From Frankiales bacterium (lineage in GTDB: Bacteria; Actinomycetota; Actinomycetes; Mycobacteriales; SCTD01), in assembly GCA_025965495.1 (NCBI GenBank), contig JAOPWW010000276.1, forward strand, positions 1-8,970: 8,970 nt of DNA, written 5' to 3'. Position 1 is the stretch's first letter. Every line of letters begins with the position of its first letter. A program made the translations under genes and the position numbers. Under the pieces are notes generated by a model. That model worked only from the letters and a program-made list of their open reading frames with translations, was not told the DNA's origin and did not search any database. This document shows positions 1 through 6,418 of this stretch, in pieces.

Positions 1-300
1 TTCCCGGCGGGCGCCGACGTCGTCCTCACCCCCGTCCTCGGGACGCCGCCCGCGGCCGTCGGCGCCCTCACCGGCCTGGTCACGCTCGTCGGGGCGGGCC
101 GCGCGGTTCCGTTCACGCCGCCGTGGAACGTCAGCGGGCACCCGGCGATCAGCGTGCCGGCCGGCTGGACCACCGACGGCCTGCCGCTCGCGGTCCAGCT
201 CGTGGCCGCCCACGGCCGCGACGACCTCCTGCTCGCCCTCGCCGCCCAGCTGCAGGCGGACGACGACTGGACGGCGCGCCGCCCCCCGGTCCTGTCGTGA
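1..300 (+). CDS. Amidase-signature family enzyme, C-terminal fragment
   Basis: The open frame enters from the left edge and stops at TGA 298-300, giving the last 99 residues of a longer protein. What is visible is the typical amidase-signature tail: a D-V-V-L-T-P-V stretch followed by T-P-P near residues 7-17, then P-F-T-P-P-W-N-V-S-G-H-P-A-I-S-V-P-A-G at about 37-55, D-G-L-P-L-A-V-Q-L-V at 59-68, and a W-T-A-R-R-P ending. This part of the fold lines the substrate pocket. The catalytic Ser-cisSer-Lys triad sits further N-terminal, outside the window. The family hydrolyses amide bonds (GatA, fatty-acid amide hydrolase, allophanate hydrolase and others); the tail does not tell which substrate. 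The next gene starts about 40 bases on, beyond a palindrome, so cotranscription is possible but not shown. Confidence 0.9.
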   Translation, partial: FPAGADVVLTPVLGTPPAAVGALTGLVTLVGAGRAVPFTPPWNVSGHPAISVPAGWTTDGLPLAVQLVAAHGRDDLLLALAAQLQADDDWTARRPPVLS

Positions 301-306
301 GTCGCG

Positions 307-318
307 TACCCGTGGGTA
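307..318. promoter_or_regulatory. 12-bp palindrome, possible repressor operator
   Basis: TACCC-GT-GGGTA is a perfect inverted repeat with a 2-base centre. It lies 7 bases after the amidase stop and ends 22 bases before the preferred GTG start of the SCP2-hydrolase gene. Its size and position fit a dimeric regulator of TetR or GntR type. Similar TAC/GTA-ended palindromes are, as I recall, frequent before actinobacterial lipid and acyl-CoA genes, but I cannot name the regulator. The arms are too short and lack a U-tract for a terminator. Operator function is inferred. Confidence 0.4.
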
Positions 319-326
319 ACGTCGCC

Positions 327-332
327 AGGTGA
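327..332 (+). promoter_or_regulatory. Shine-Dalgarno site that decides the hydrolase start
   Basis: AGGTGA matches the 16S rRNA tail complement (part of GGAGGTGA) and stands 8 bases before GTG 341. The other in-frame start, GTG 329, lies inside this motif and has no purine-rich site of its own. This favours 341, which shortens the protein by four residues. Confidence 0.6.
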
Positions 333-340
333 CCTCGGCA

Positions 341-1534
341 GTGCCCCTCCAGGGGGCAGACCTCGACACCGTGCTGACCACGCGTCTGCGCCGGTCCCTG
401 GCCGGCACGGCCCTCGCCGACCGGCAGGCCACCGTCGTGCTGGACGCGGGCGAGTCCGGCGTCTGGACCGTCGAGGTGTCGGGGGGCCGGGGCCGCGCCC
501 GGCGCGGCAGCGCCAAGGACCCCACGCTGCTGGTCCGGGGCAGCGCCCCCGTCCTCGCCGAGGTGGTCAGCGGTCAGACCAGCGGGGTCCACGCCTTCCT
601 CGACGGCCGGCTCACCGTCCGCGGCGACCTCGCCCTGTCCCTGCAGCTCGACGGCCTGTTCGAGGACCCGCACGACCCCGCCAGCTACCCGCGGTGGCGC
701 GAGGTCAAGGCCCTCGGGGTCCGGACCTCCTACCTGGAGGCGGGCCCTGCCGACGCGCCGCCCGTCGTGCTGCTGCACGGCCTCGGCGCGACCAACGCCT
801 CGATGCTCCCCCTGCTCGCCGACCTCGCCAAGGACCACCGCGTCCTGTCCCCCGACAACCCCGGGTTCGGCTCCTCCGACGCCCCCAAGTCGCCGTACAC
901 GTCGTCGTGGTTCGCGGCCTGGCTCGAGGCGTTCCAGGTCGCGACCGCCAGCCGCGGCGCCGTCCTCGTCGGCAACAGCCTGGGCGGCCGGATCGCCATC
1001 GAGGCCGGCCTGGCCCACCCCAAGTCGGTGCGCGCCCTGGTGCTGCTCGCGCCGTCGCCGGCGTTCCGGCGGATCCGCAACTTCGTGCCGATGGTGCGCG
1101 TCATGCCGGCCTCGCTGGCCCGCCTGCCGATGCCGCCGCCGTCGCACGGGATGGTCGTGGAGGCCATCCGCGCGATGATGAGCGTGCCGGACCGGCTGCC
1201 CAAGACCTGGTACGACGCCGCCGCCGACGAGGCCGTCAAGGTGCTGCGCTCCCCCGCGCACCGGGTCGCGTTCTTCTCCTGCGCCCGGCAGATCTACCTG
1301 GAGGAGGCCTACGGCCGCAACGGCTTCTGGGCGCGCCTGCCCGGGCTCATGCCGCCCGCCCTGTTCGTCTGGGGCGACCGCGACCGGCTCGTGCCGGCGT
1401 CGTTCGCCCGCCACGTCGCCGACGCCCTGCCCGACGCCGGCTCCGTCGTCATGGAGGACTGCGGGCACGTGCCGCAGTTCGAGCACCCCGAGGAGACGCT
1501 GGCCCTGGTCCGGGGGTTCCTGTCCGGGGTGTAG
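341..1534 (+). CDS. Alpha/beta hydrolase with N-terminal SCP2-like domain
   Basis: This 397-residue protein has two parts (numbering from GTG 341). Residues about 6-107 resemble an SCP2 sterol-carrier domain: alternating beta strands, a 'G-x-W-T-V-E-V' strand, and the closing 'F-L-D-G-R-L-T-V-R-G-D-L-A-L-S-L-Q-L' element. Residues about 125-397 form an alpha/beta hydrolase: oxyanion loop L-L-H-G-L-G (144-149), nucleophile elbow G-N-S-L-G-G with Ser213, W-G-D-R-D-R-L-V-P with the likely acid Asp348, and C-G-H-V-P with His376. The triad is complete, so it should be an active esterase, lipase or C-C hydrolase. The SCP2 part suggests a hydrophobic (lipid, sterol or acyl) substrate, which is inference. 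No signal peptide is seen; it is probably cytosolic. An SD-supported start at 341 is preferred over GTG 329. The next gene follows after 17 bases, suggesting cotranscription. Confidence 0.88.
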   Translation: MPLQGADLDTVLTTRLRRSLAGTALADRQATVVLDAGESGVWTVEVSGGRGRARRGSAKDPTLLVRGSAPVLAEVVSGQTSGVHAFLDGRLTVRGDLALSLQLDGLFEDPHDPASYPRWREVKALGVRTSYLEAGPADAPPVVLLHGLGATNASMLPLLADLAKDHRVLSPDNPGFGSSDAPKSPYTSSWFAAWLEAFQVATASRGAVLVGNSLGGRIAIEAGLAHPKSVRALVLLAPSPAFRRIRNFVPMVRVMPASLARLPMPPPSHGMVVEAIRAMMSVPDRLPKTWYDAAADEAVKVLRSPAHRVAFFSCARQIYLEEAYGRNGFWARLPGLMPPALFVWGDRDRLVPASFARHVADALPDAGSVVMEDCGHVPQFEHPEETLALVRGFLSGV

Positions 1535-1551
1535 CCGGGTAGGTCCGCCCC

Positions 1552-3237
1552 GTGCAGACCTTCGTGCCCTACCCGGACCTCCGTGCCAGCTGCCAGGTCC
1601 TCGACAGCCCGCGCCTGGGCAAGCAGCGGGTCGAGACGTTCCAGATCCTGCGGGCGCTGACCTGGCCGAGCTACGCCTGGAAGAACCACCCCGCGGTGCG
1701 GATGTGGCGCGGCTTCGTCCCCGGGCTCGTGCTGTACGGCGTCGAGAACTGCCGCGAGTGGACCCGCCGCGGCAACGCCGACACCGTCCTGCCGCAGCTG
1801 CTCGCCTGGACCGGCGGCGAGGTGCCGCACGACCCGGCGATGCCGCCGTGGTGGGGCCTGCGCGAGCTCCACCTGTCGCACCGGGCGCGCCTCGTGCAGA
1901 AGGACCCGGAGTTCTACCGCCCCCTGTTCGGCGACCTGCCCGACCTGCCCTACCTCTGGCCCGAGGACACGTTCCCCCGCTGGCCCGTCCGGCGCAGCGG
2001 CCGCGACCTCGACGTCGAGGAGGGGCTGGCGCTGCTCGGTCACGCGCAGGCACGGGCGGGACAGGCAGAGGCGGCCCACGCCGTCCAGGAGGGGCGCGAC
2101 TGCCTGCTCGTCGCCCGGCCCGGGCACGGCGGGTCGACGGCCGGTCTGCTCGCCGGGCTCGTGACGCCGGGCCCGACGCTCTGGGTCTCACCGCAGGTCC
2201 ACCCGGACCCCGAGCCCGTGCCGGAGGTCGCCCTGGTGGCGCCCCGTGTGGTCGAGGCACGCGCGGAGGCTCGTGCGGAGGCACGCGCGGAGGCACGCGC
2301 GGAGGCGCCCGCGGTCGAGCCCGCGGCGGTCGCCGACGACGCCGAGGTGCCGTCGGACGCCGACGTCGTCGTCCACGTCGACGACGCCCCCGAGCCCGCC
2401 GACGGCGCGGCCAAGGCCCCCGCCCTCGCCCGTCCGCCCTCCGAGTCGGACCTGGCCGCCATGCGCGCGGAGCAGGAGCCGACGGAGTGGGTCTTCGCCC
2501 GGCCCGACGCCCTGCCCCGCGACCTGACGAGCTTCGGGCTCGTCGTGCTCGACCACGCAGACCGGCTCCCCGACCTCGACCTGCAGCAGGACCGACCCCC
2601 CGTGCTCGCTGTCGTCCCGCAGGCCGGTCGGGCGCAGCGGCAGGCCCTCGCCGGCCGGTTCGGGCTGCGCGAGCCCGTCCACGCTGGGGGAGGTTGGGAC
2701 CCGGCCTCCACCTGGCTGGGCGTCGCCCGGGTCCGGTCTGCCCCGGCGCGGCGTCGGCTGCTCCCCGCCCTCGCCGCCCAGGCCGGGCCCGCCCTGGTGC
2801 TGGTGGCGGGCCGGGACCGGGCCGACCAGCTGGCCGGAGCCCTCGTGGCCGGCGGCCTGCGGGCAGCCTCCTGGGCGGAGGGCATGCGCGCGTCCCGCGC
2901 CGCGGCCGCGGTCGGGGCGTGGCGGTCCAAGCGGCTGCGCGCCCTGGTCGTGCCCCGCGGCCCGGTGCCGCCGCTCGGTCGGGCCCGGGTCAAGCTCCTG
3001 GTCGACGCCGACCCGCCTGAGCAGCCCACGACCTGGCGCGACGAGCTGGCCGAGGTGGCCCCCGAGACGGCCGTCCTGGTGGTCGGGCCGGACGCGCCGC
3101 CCGAGGTGGCGGCGTACGCCGAGGAGCCGGGGTGCCGCCGGGCGTCGCTGCTGGACGCGCTGGGTGAGCCGGTCGAGGTCCCCTGCGGCCGCTGCGACGT
3201 CTGCGCCCCGGAGGCCGGACCGGTGCTGTCGGCCTGA
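1552..3237 (+). CDS. MSMEG_6728-type (endonuclease V-like) domain fused to degenerate RecQ-like helicase
   Basis: 561 residues from GTG; M-Q-T-F-V-P-Y-P-D is the usual start of MSMEG_6728-family proteins, which I recall as related to Pyr_excise (T4 endonuclease V-like pyrimidine-dimer glycosylase). That domain spans about 1-145, with L-G-K-Q-R-V-E (22-28) and H-P-A-V-R-M-W (46-52). Residues about 155-555 follow the RecQ plan. Motif 0-like A-R-A-G-Q-A-E-A (Gln171) and G-R-D-C-L-L-V (181-187) are recognisable. The Walker A lysine is Gly194, the DExH box reads D-H-A-D (334-337), and the arginine-finger motif VI is absent. The RecQ zinc site is intact: Cys528, 545, 548, 551, with spacings of 17, 3 and 3 as in E. 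coli RecQ. An Ala/Glu/Asp-rich insert (about 217-310) separates motif Ia from the Walker B region. Inference: a DNA-binding repair factor without ATPase activity. Its cotranscribed neighbour is the hydrolase upstream, whose link is unclear. Confidence 0.85.
   Translation: MQTFVPYPDLRASCQVLDSPRLGKQRVETFQILRALTWPSYAWKNHPAVRMWRGFVPGLVLYGVENCREWTRRGNADTVLPQLLAWTGGEVPHDPAMPPWWGLRELHLSHRARLVQKDPEFYRPLFGDLPDLPYLWPEDTFPRWPVRRSGRDLDVEEGLALLGHAQARAGQAEAAHAVQEGRDCLLVARPGHGGSTAGLLAGLVTPGPTLWVSPQVHPDPEPVPEVALVAPRVVEARAEARAEARAEARAEAPAVEPAAVADDAEVPSDADVVVHVDDAPEPADGAAKAPALARPPSESDLAAMRAEQEPTEWVFARPDALPRDLTSFGLVVLDHADRLPDLDLQQDRPPVLAVVPQAGRAQRQALAGRFGLREPVHAGGGWDPASTWLGVARVRSAPARRRLLPALAAQAGPALVLVAGRDRADQLAGALVAGGLRAASWAEGMRASRAAAAVGAWRSKRLRALVVPRGPVPPLGRARVKLLVDADPPEQPTTWRDELAEVAPETAVLVVGPDAPPEVAAYAEEPGCRRASLLDALGEPVEVPCGRCDVCAPEAGPVLSA
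2254..2313 (+). repeat. 12-bp tandem repeat coding (E-A-R-A)n
   Basis: Four in-frame 12-base units (GAGGCACGCGCG and one variant) encode Glu-Ala-Arg-Ala four times, residues 235-250; a fifth, divergent unit encodes E-A-P-A. Units three and four are identical and the second differs at two synonymous third positions (GCT, CGT), which suggests recent slippage duplication. The run lies in the low-complexity insert of the RecQ-like part and would form a short, charged, helical linker. Because units are multiples of three, length changes would keep the frame. Confidence 0.85.
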
Positions 3238-3271
3238 CCTGCAGGCCTCTGTGCAGGTCCCACCGACGCCG

Positions 3272-3303
3272 GAGGGCGCCCCCGGCGGACCGGGAGCGCC
3301 CTC
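3272..3303. terminator. Strong hairpin, probable bidirectional terminator
   Basis: GAGGGCGC (3272-3279) pairs with GCGCCCTC (3296-3303), and inside that CCCGG (3281-3285) pairs with CCGGG (3290-3294) around a CGGA tetraloop; only one C/A mismatch interrupts the stem. It begins 34 bases after the RecQ-like stop and lies 20 bases beyond the stop of the convergent minus-strand gene. There is no T-run on either side, as is common for actinobacterial terminators. Position between two converging genes supports termination in both directions. Confidence 0.8.
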
Positions 3304-3323
3304 GCGGACGTGGTGCGGTCGGG

Positions 3324-6176
3324 TCAGCCGGTCGGAGTCAGAGCCCACGCCCCTCGCCCGTGCGTGGCGGCCAGCACTCGGCCGTCGGCCGCGAGGGTCA
3401 GGCCGTAGACGGCGACGATCGGCAGGTCACCGGACGTCTGGTCCCAGCCGCTCGCGCCCCTGCTGAGGTGGGCCACGCCCGAGTCGGTCGAGGCGTAGAG
3501 ATCACCGTTGGCGGTGCGGACGACGTCGGTGACCGGCTGGTCGCCGAGGTCGTAGGACAGGTCGGTCCAGCGCGCCGTGCTGCTGGCCGGGTCGAACCGC
3601 ACCTCGTAGACGTGGCCGCCGGCGGCGTACGCCGAGTAGCCGCTGTAGGAGACCCAGGCGTGGTTCGGGTCCGCGGGGTCGACGCTGATGCCGCTGACGA
3701 AGCGGCCGGGCGTCTGCGGGGTGTCGATGCGGCTGAACTTGACGGCCTGGGCCGGCTCGGCAGCGCTGTTCTTGCTGACGAACACGCGGCCAGTGCGGGT
3801 CGCCGCCCACAGCGTCCCGGTGTCCGAGGGCGCCCGCTCGGTGGCGACCACGAACTGCCCGGCCCGGTCGCTGCCGTAGACGGGGCTGGTCAGGTCACCG
3901 CTGTTGCCAGTGTCGGCGTTGCCCTGCGTGCCACCGGTGCCGCCACCGAGGGGCTCCCAGTCGCCGCACGTCGCGCCGGTGTACCCGCGGCCGTCACCGC
4001 CGAAGTTGGCGCAGTTGGCCTTGAGGTAGGCAGGGTCACCGCCGGCGTCCTTGGTCCGCCACACGTGCTGCAGACCGGCGTAGAAGGTCTTCGACACCGC
4101 CGGGTCGGTGATGATCGGGATGTAGAAGGACTGCGCCTCCCGGCTGTTGTAGAGCCGGTCACCGATCCAGTACCAGTCCTCGGGCCGGTCACCGCCGAAG
4201 TTCACGTCCGGGCTGGCGGCGTAGTAGGTGTGCACGCGGGTCGTGCCGTCCTTGTCGATGCCGGACTGGCCGCCGTCGCCGTAGATCGTCTCGAACCAGG
4301 GCTTGCCGCCCGCCCGGGACCAGGTGCCGTTGTCCTGGGTCCCGCCGAGCAGGTCCCCCTTCTGGTTCGTGGACAGGCTCTGGAACTGCAGCGTGTCCAG
4401 GCCCTTGTTCAGGGTCGTGATGGACGTCGCGGCGCCGCTCAACCACTGTCGGCACTGCTGCTCGAGGCTGCCCAGAGCGCGGGTCGCGCAGCGCCCGCTC
4501 TGGTCGGCAGGGGTGGCGTCGATGCGCACGACGCCGCCGTCGGAGCCGTTGTAGATGCTGGTGCCGTTCGTGCCGGGCACGAAGGCGAGGGCGTGGTGGT
4601 CCGGGTGCAGGGCCTGGTACTTCCCGCCACCGACCGCGGCCTGGGTCAGGTCGTTGAAGGTCTTCCCGCCGTCGCGGCTGACCTGGACGGCGCGGCCGTT
4701 GGAGCGGTTGCCGACCTCGTCGTACTGCATCTGCCCGGCGATGTAGACCACGTCCGGGAGACCGGGCGGGCTGACCACGACCTCGTCGTAGCCGCACTGG
4801 TCACCGCAGAAGTGCCAGGACGCGTAGCCGGGGGTGCCGGGGACCTGGTCGGACAGCGACGTCCAGGTCTTCGGGGTGACGGCGTCGGCGTCGTCGGTCC
4901 GCACGAGGAAGGACACGCCCTGGTCGGGAGACTCGTCGCCCAGGTAGATCCGCAGCTTGCCGCCCCCGAGCGCGGCCAGCGCGAACTCCATGCGGCCGCC
5001 GAGGCTGTCCTGCGGGTTGGTGGTCGTGTAGATCTGCGTCCAGCTCGTCGTCCCCGAGGCACGCCGGTAGAGCCCACTTCCCTGCACCGACGCGTAGAGG
5101 GTGTCCTGCTTCCCGGGGCGCGGGTCGGCCTGGACCGAGGTGACGCCGCCCTGGAACCAGGTGTCGTCGCTCAGCGGGGACAGGACCCGGGCGAACGACG
5201 CGCCGCCGTCCGTCGACTCGTAGAGGCCCATGCGGTCGGCGTTCGGCGGCGTCTTGCGCCCGCCGTTCACGGAGGAGGAGCCGTGACGAGCCTGGGTGAC
5301 GCCGATCAGCAGGTGCTGACCCGAGGCGTAGACGCTCCCGATGCCGCGGTCCAGCGCGATGCGCGGCTTGACGACACCGCCCTCGGTGACGGTCGTCGCA
5401 CTGCCGGGCACCAGCGCCCAGGTGCTCGCGCCGGTGCTGGCGTCCTTCAGCCGGAACAGGCCGCGCCCGGCCTCGCTGTCACCGGAGCCGTTGGGCTCGC
5501 CGGTGCCGGCGTAGAGGACGTCCGCCTTGTCGTCGTAGAACAGCGAGCCGATCGCACCGCTGGTGAGCCCCGTCGGCAGAGCGGTCCAGGTCTGGGCGTC
5601 AGCGGGACCCGTCGGGTCGGCGTTGCGCCAGACGCCGCCCCCGGCAGCCCCGGCGAACAGGTAGTGGCCGCTGCTGCCCTTCCTGGTCACCGCGAGGGCG
5701 GTGGTGCGCCCGGCCGCGCGGGTCTGCACCCCGCCGTCCGTGAGGACCGCGGGAACGGTGCTGTCGGCGGGACCGAGCCCGGTCCAGGTGCCCGACGGCG
5801 TCGAGCCGCCCGAGCCGGTGCCGGAGGCGACGGTCCCGCTGCTGCGCTTCTTCGGCAGCTTCGCGTAGGAGGCCTGTGCGCCCTTGGACTGCGCGTAGTC
5901 GATGGTGTCGCGGGGGTAGGCGCGGTCGCTGTAGCGCTCCGCCTCGACCCCTCTGCCGGGGCCCTCGGCCTCCCCCTTCGCCTCCTCACGGCCGAATGCG
6001 AGGGAGGCGGCCCGGCCCGAGGAGGCGGCCGCGAACAGTCCGGCGGTGGAGTCGGCGGCGGCGGGCAGGGCGACTGCCGCGCCGGTGGTGGAGACGGCGA
6101 GCGCTCCGGTGAGCGCCGCCGCGGTGGACGTGGCGACGCACAGGACGAGGAGACGACGGGTGCGGAGACGGGACAT
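3324..6176 (-). CDS. Secreted BNR/Asp-box beta-propeller protein
   Basis: 950 residues from ATG 6176, chosen because AGGAAGGA precedes it and a signal peptide starts there: basic M-S-R-L-R-T-R-R, then a long Ala/Leu/Val stretch to about residue 41 (A-L-P-A-A-A, likely cleavage after it). The mature protein looks like a BNR/Asp-box (VPS10- or GH74-like) propeller. Asp boxes S-T-D-G-G-A-S-F (321-328) and S-R-D-G-G-K-T-F (500-507) are clear; weaker blades include F-A-G-A-A-G-G-G-V-W-R, Y-A-G-T-G-E-P-N (222-229), G-G-T-Q-D-N-G-T-W (611-619) and a closing A-T-H-G-R-G-A-W (937-944). Six mature cysteines fall in close pairs (457/461, 563/575, 722/737), fitting disulfides outside the cell. No transmembrane anchor, lipobox or sortase signal is seen. 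Hydrolase, sialidase or binding function cannot be decided; many relatives are only labelled 'exo-alpha-sialidase' or WD40/YVTN-like. It appears monocistronic. Confidence 0.88.
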   Translation of the reverse strand: MSRLRTRRLLVLCVATSTAAALTGALAVSTTGAAVALPAAADSTAGLFAAASSGRAASLAFGREEAKGEAEGPGRGVEAERYSDRAYPRDTIDYAQSKGAQASYAKLPKKRSSGTVASGTGSGGSTPSGTWTGLGPADSTVPAVLTDGGVQTRAAGRTTALAVTRKGSSGHYLFAGAAGGGVWRNADPTGPADAQTWTALPTGLTSGAIGSLFYDDKADVLYAGTGEPNGSGDSEAGRGLFRLKDASTGASTWALVPGSATTVTEGGVVKPRIALDRGIGSVYASGQHLLIGVTQARHGSSSVNGGRKTPPNADRMGLYESTDGGASFARVLSPLSDDTWFQGGVTSVQADPRPGKQDTLYASVQGSGLYRRASGTTSWTQIYTTTNPQDSLGGRMEFALAALGGGKLRIYLGDESPDQGVSFLVRTDDADAVTPKTWTSLSDQVPGTPGYASWHFCGDQCGYDEVVVSPPGLPDVVYIAGQMQYDEVGNRSNGRAVQVSRDGGKTFNDLTQAAVGGGKYQALHPDHHALAFVPGTNGTSIYNGSDGGVVRIDATPADQSGRCATRALGSLEQQCRQWLSGAATSITTLNKGLDTLQFQSLSTNQKGDLLGGTQDNGTWSRAGGKPWFETIYGDGGQSGIDKDGTTRVHTYYAASPDVNFGGDRPEDWYWIGDRLYNSREAQSFYIPIITDPAVSKTFYAGLQHVWRTKDAGGDPAYLKANCANFGGDGRGYTGATCGDWEPLGGGTGGTQGNADTGNSGDLTSPVYGSDRAGQFVVATERAPSDTGTLWAATRTGRVFVSKNSAAEPAQAVKFSRIDTPQTPGRFVSGISVDPADPNHAWVSYSGYSAYAAGGHVYEVRFDPASSTARWTDLSYDLGDQPVTDVVRTANGDLYASTDSGVAHLSRGASGWDQTSGDLPIVAVYGLTLAADGRVLAATHGRGAWALTPTG

Positions 6177-6180
6177 GGCG

Positions 6181-6188
6181 TCCTTCCT
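6181..6188 (-). promoter_or_regulatory. Ribosome binding site of the propeller gene
   Basis: Read on the minus strand this is AGGAAGGA, four bases before ATG 6176. It rules out the longer in-frame start at 6275, whose added 33 residues are Pro/Arg-rich and would bury the signal peptide. Confidence 0.75.
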
Positions 6189-6193
6189 GGCTG

Positions 6194-6215
6194 CGTCCGG
6201 CGGGGCTGCCGGACG
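6194..6215 (-). promoter_or_regulatory. Leader hairpin next to the ribosome binding site
   Basis: CGTCCGGC and GCCGGACG form a perfect 8-bp stem with a 6-base loop, ending five bases before the AGGAAGGA site of the propeller gene. In the mRNA it would fold just upstream of the ribosome footprint. It could stabilise the 5' end or tune translation. The stem is certain from sequence; the function is inferred, and G/C-rich stems arise easily here. Confidence 0.45.
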
Positions 6216-6267
6216 GCCGCGCTGAGGCGGCGGGCGGACCGTCGCACCTCGCGGTCGCGCTGGAGGG

Positions 6268-6293
6268 CCGTTCACTCGAACGGGGGCTCAAGT
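6268..6293. promoter_or_regulatory. Overlapping inverted repeats in the propeller-gene upstream region
   Basis: CCGTTC-ACTC-GAACGG (6268-6283) is a perfect 6-bp inverted repeat. It overlaps a second, near-perfect one: ACTCGA (6274-6279) and TCAAGT (6288-6293), 5 of 6 matching around 8 bases. Both are 90-120 bases upstream of ATG 6176, in the place expected for the promoter or operator. No convincing -10/-35 pair was found, so the start of transcription is unknown. The remaining spacer 6177-6418 holds nothing else I can name. Confidence 0.35.
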
Positions 6294-6392
6294 CGGAGCG
6301 CAGACCGGCCGAAGAGCCACATCTTGCGACCGCCGCGGGAAGGTCGTCCCCGTCGGTCCAGGGCTGCGCGCACTCAGGACGTCGTGCGGGTG

Positions 6393-6410
6393 GTCCGACG
6401 CCGACCGGAC
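6393..6410 (-). terminator. Weak hairpin after the three-gene operon
   Basis: GTCCG and CGGAC pair over 5 bp with an 8-base loop, starting 9 bases after the stop of the EcsC-like gene on the minus strand. An outer pair AGGGC/GCCCT (6360-6364, 6412-6416) could extend it. It is short and has no T-run, so termination here is only a possibility; readthrough into the propeller gene cannot be excluded. Confidence 0.25.
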
Positions 6411-6418
6411 GGCCCTGC

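Noticed and set aside
149..2296. A 715-residue open frame on the minus strand over the hydrolase and pseudo-RecQ genes
   Set aside because: Pro/Arg/Gly-rich translation without any domain; it is the antisense shadow expected in very GC-rich coding DNA. The plus-strand genes have clear motifs.
6132..6149. Lipobox in the signal peptide of the propeller protein (L-V-L-C)
   Set aside because: The residue before Cys13 is Leu, not Gly/Ala/Ser, and a long hydrophobic stretch follows; a standard signal peptide fits better.
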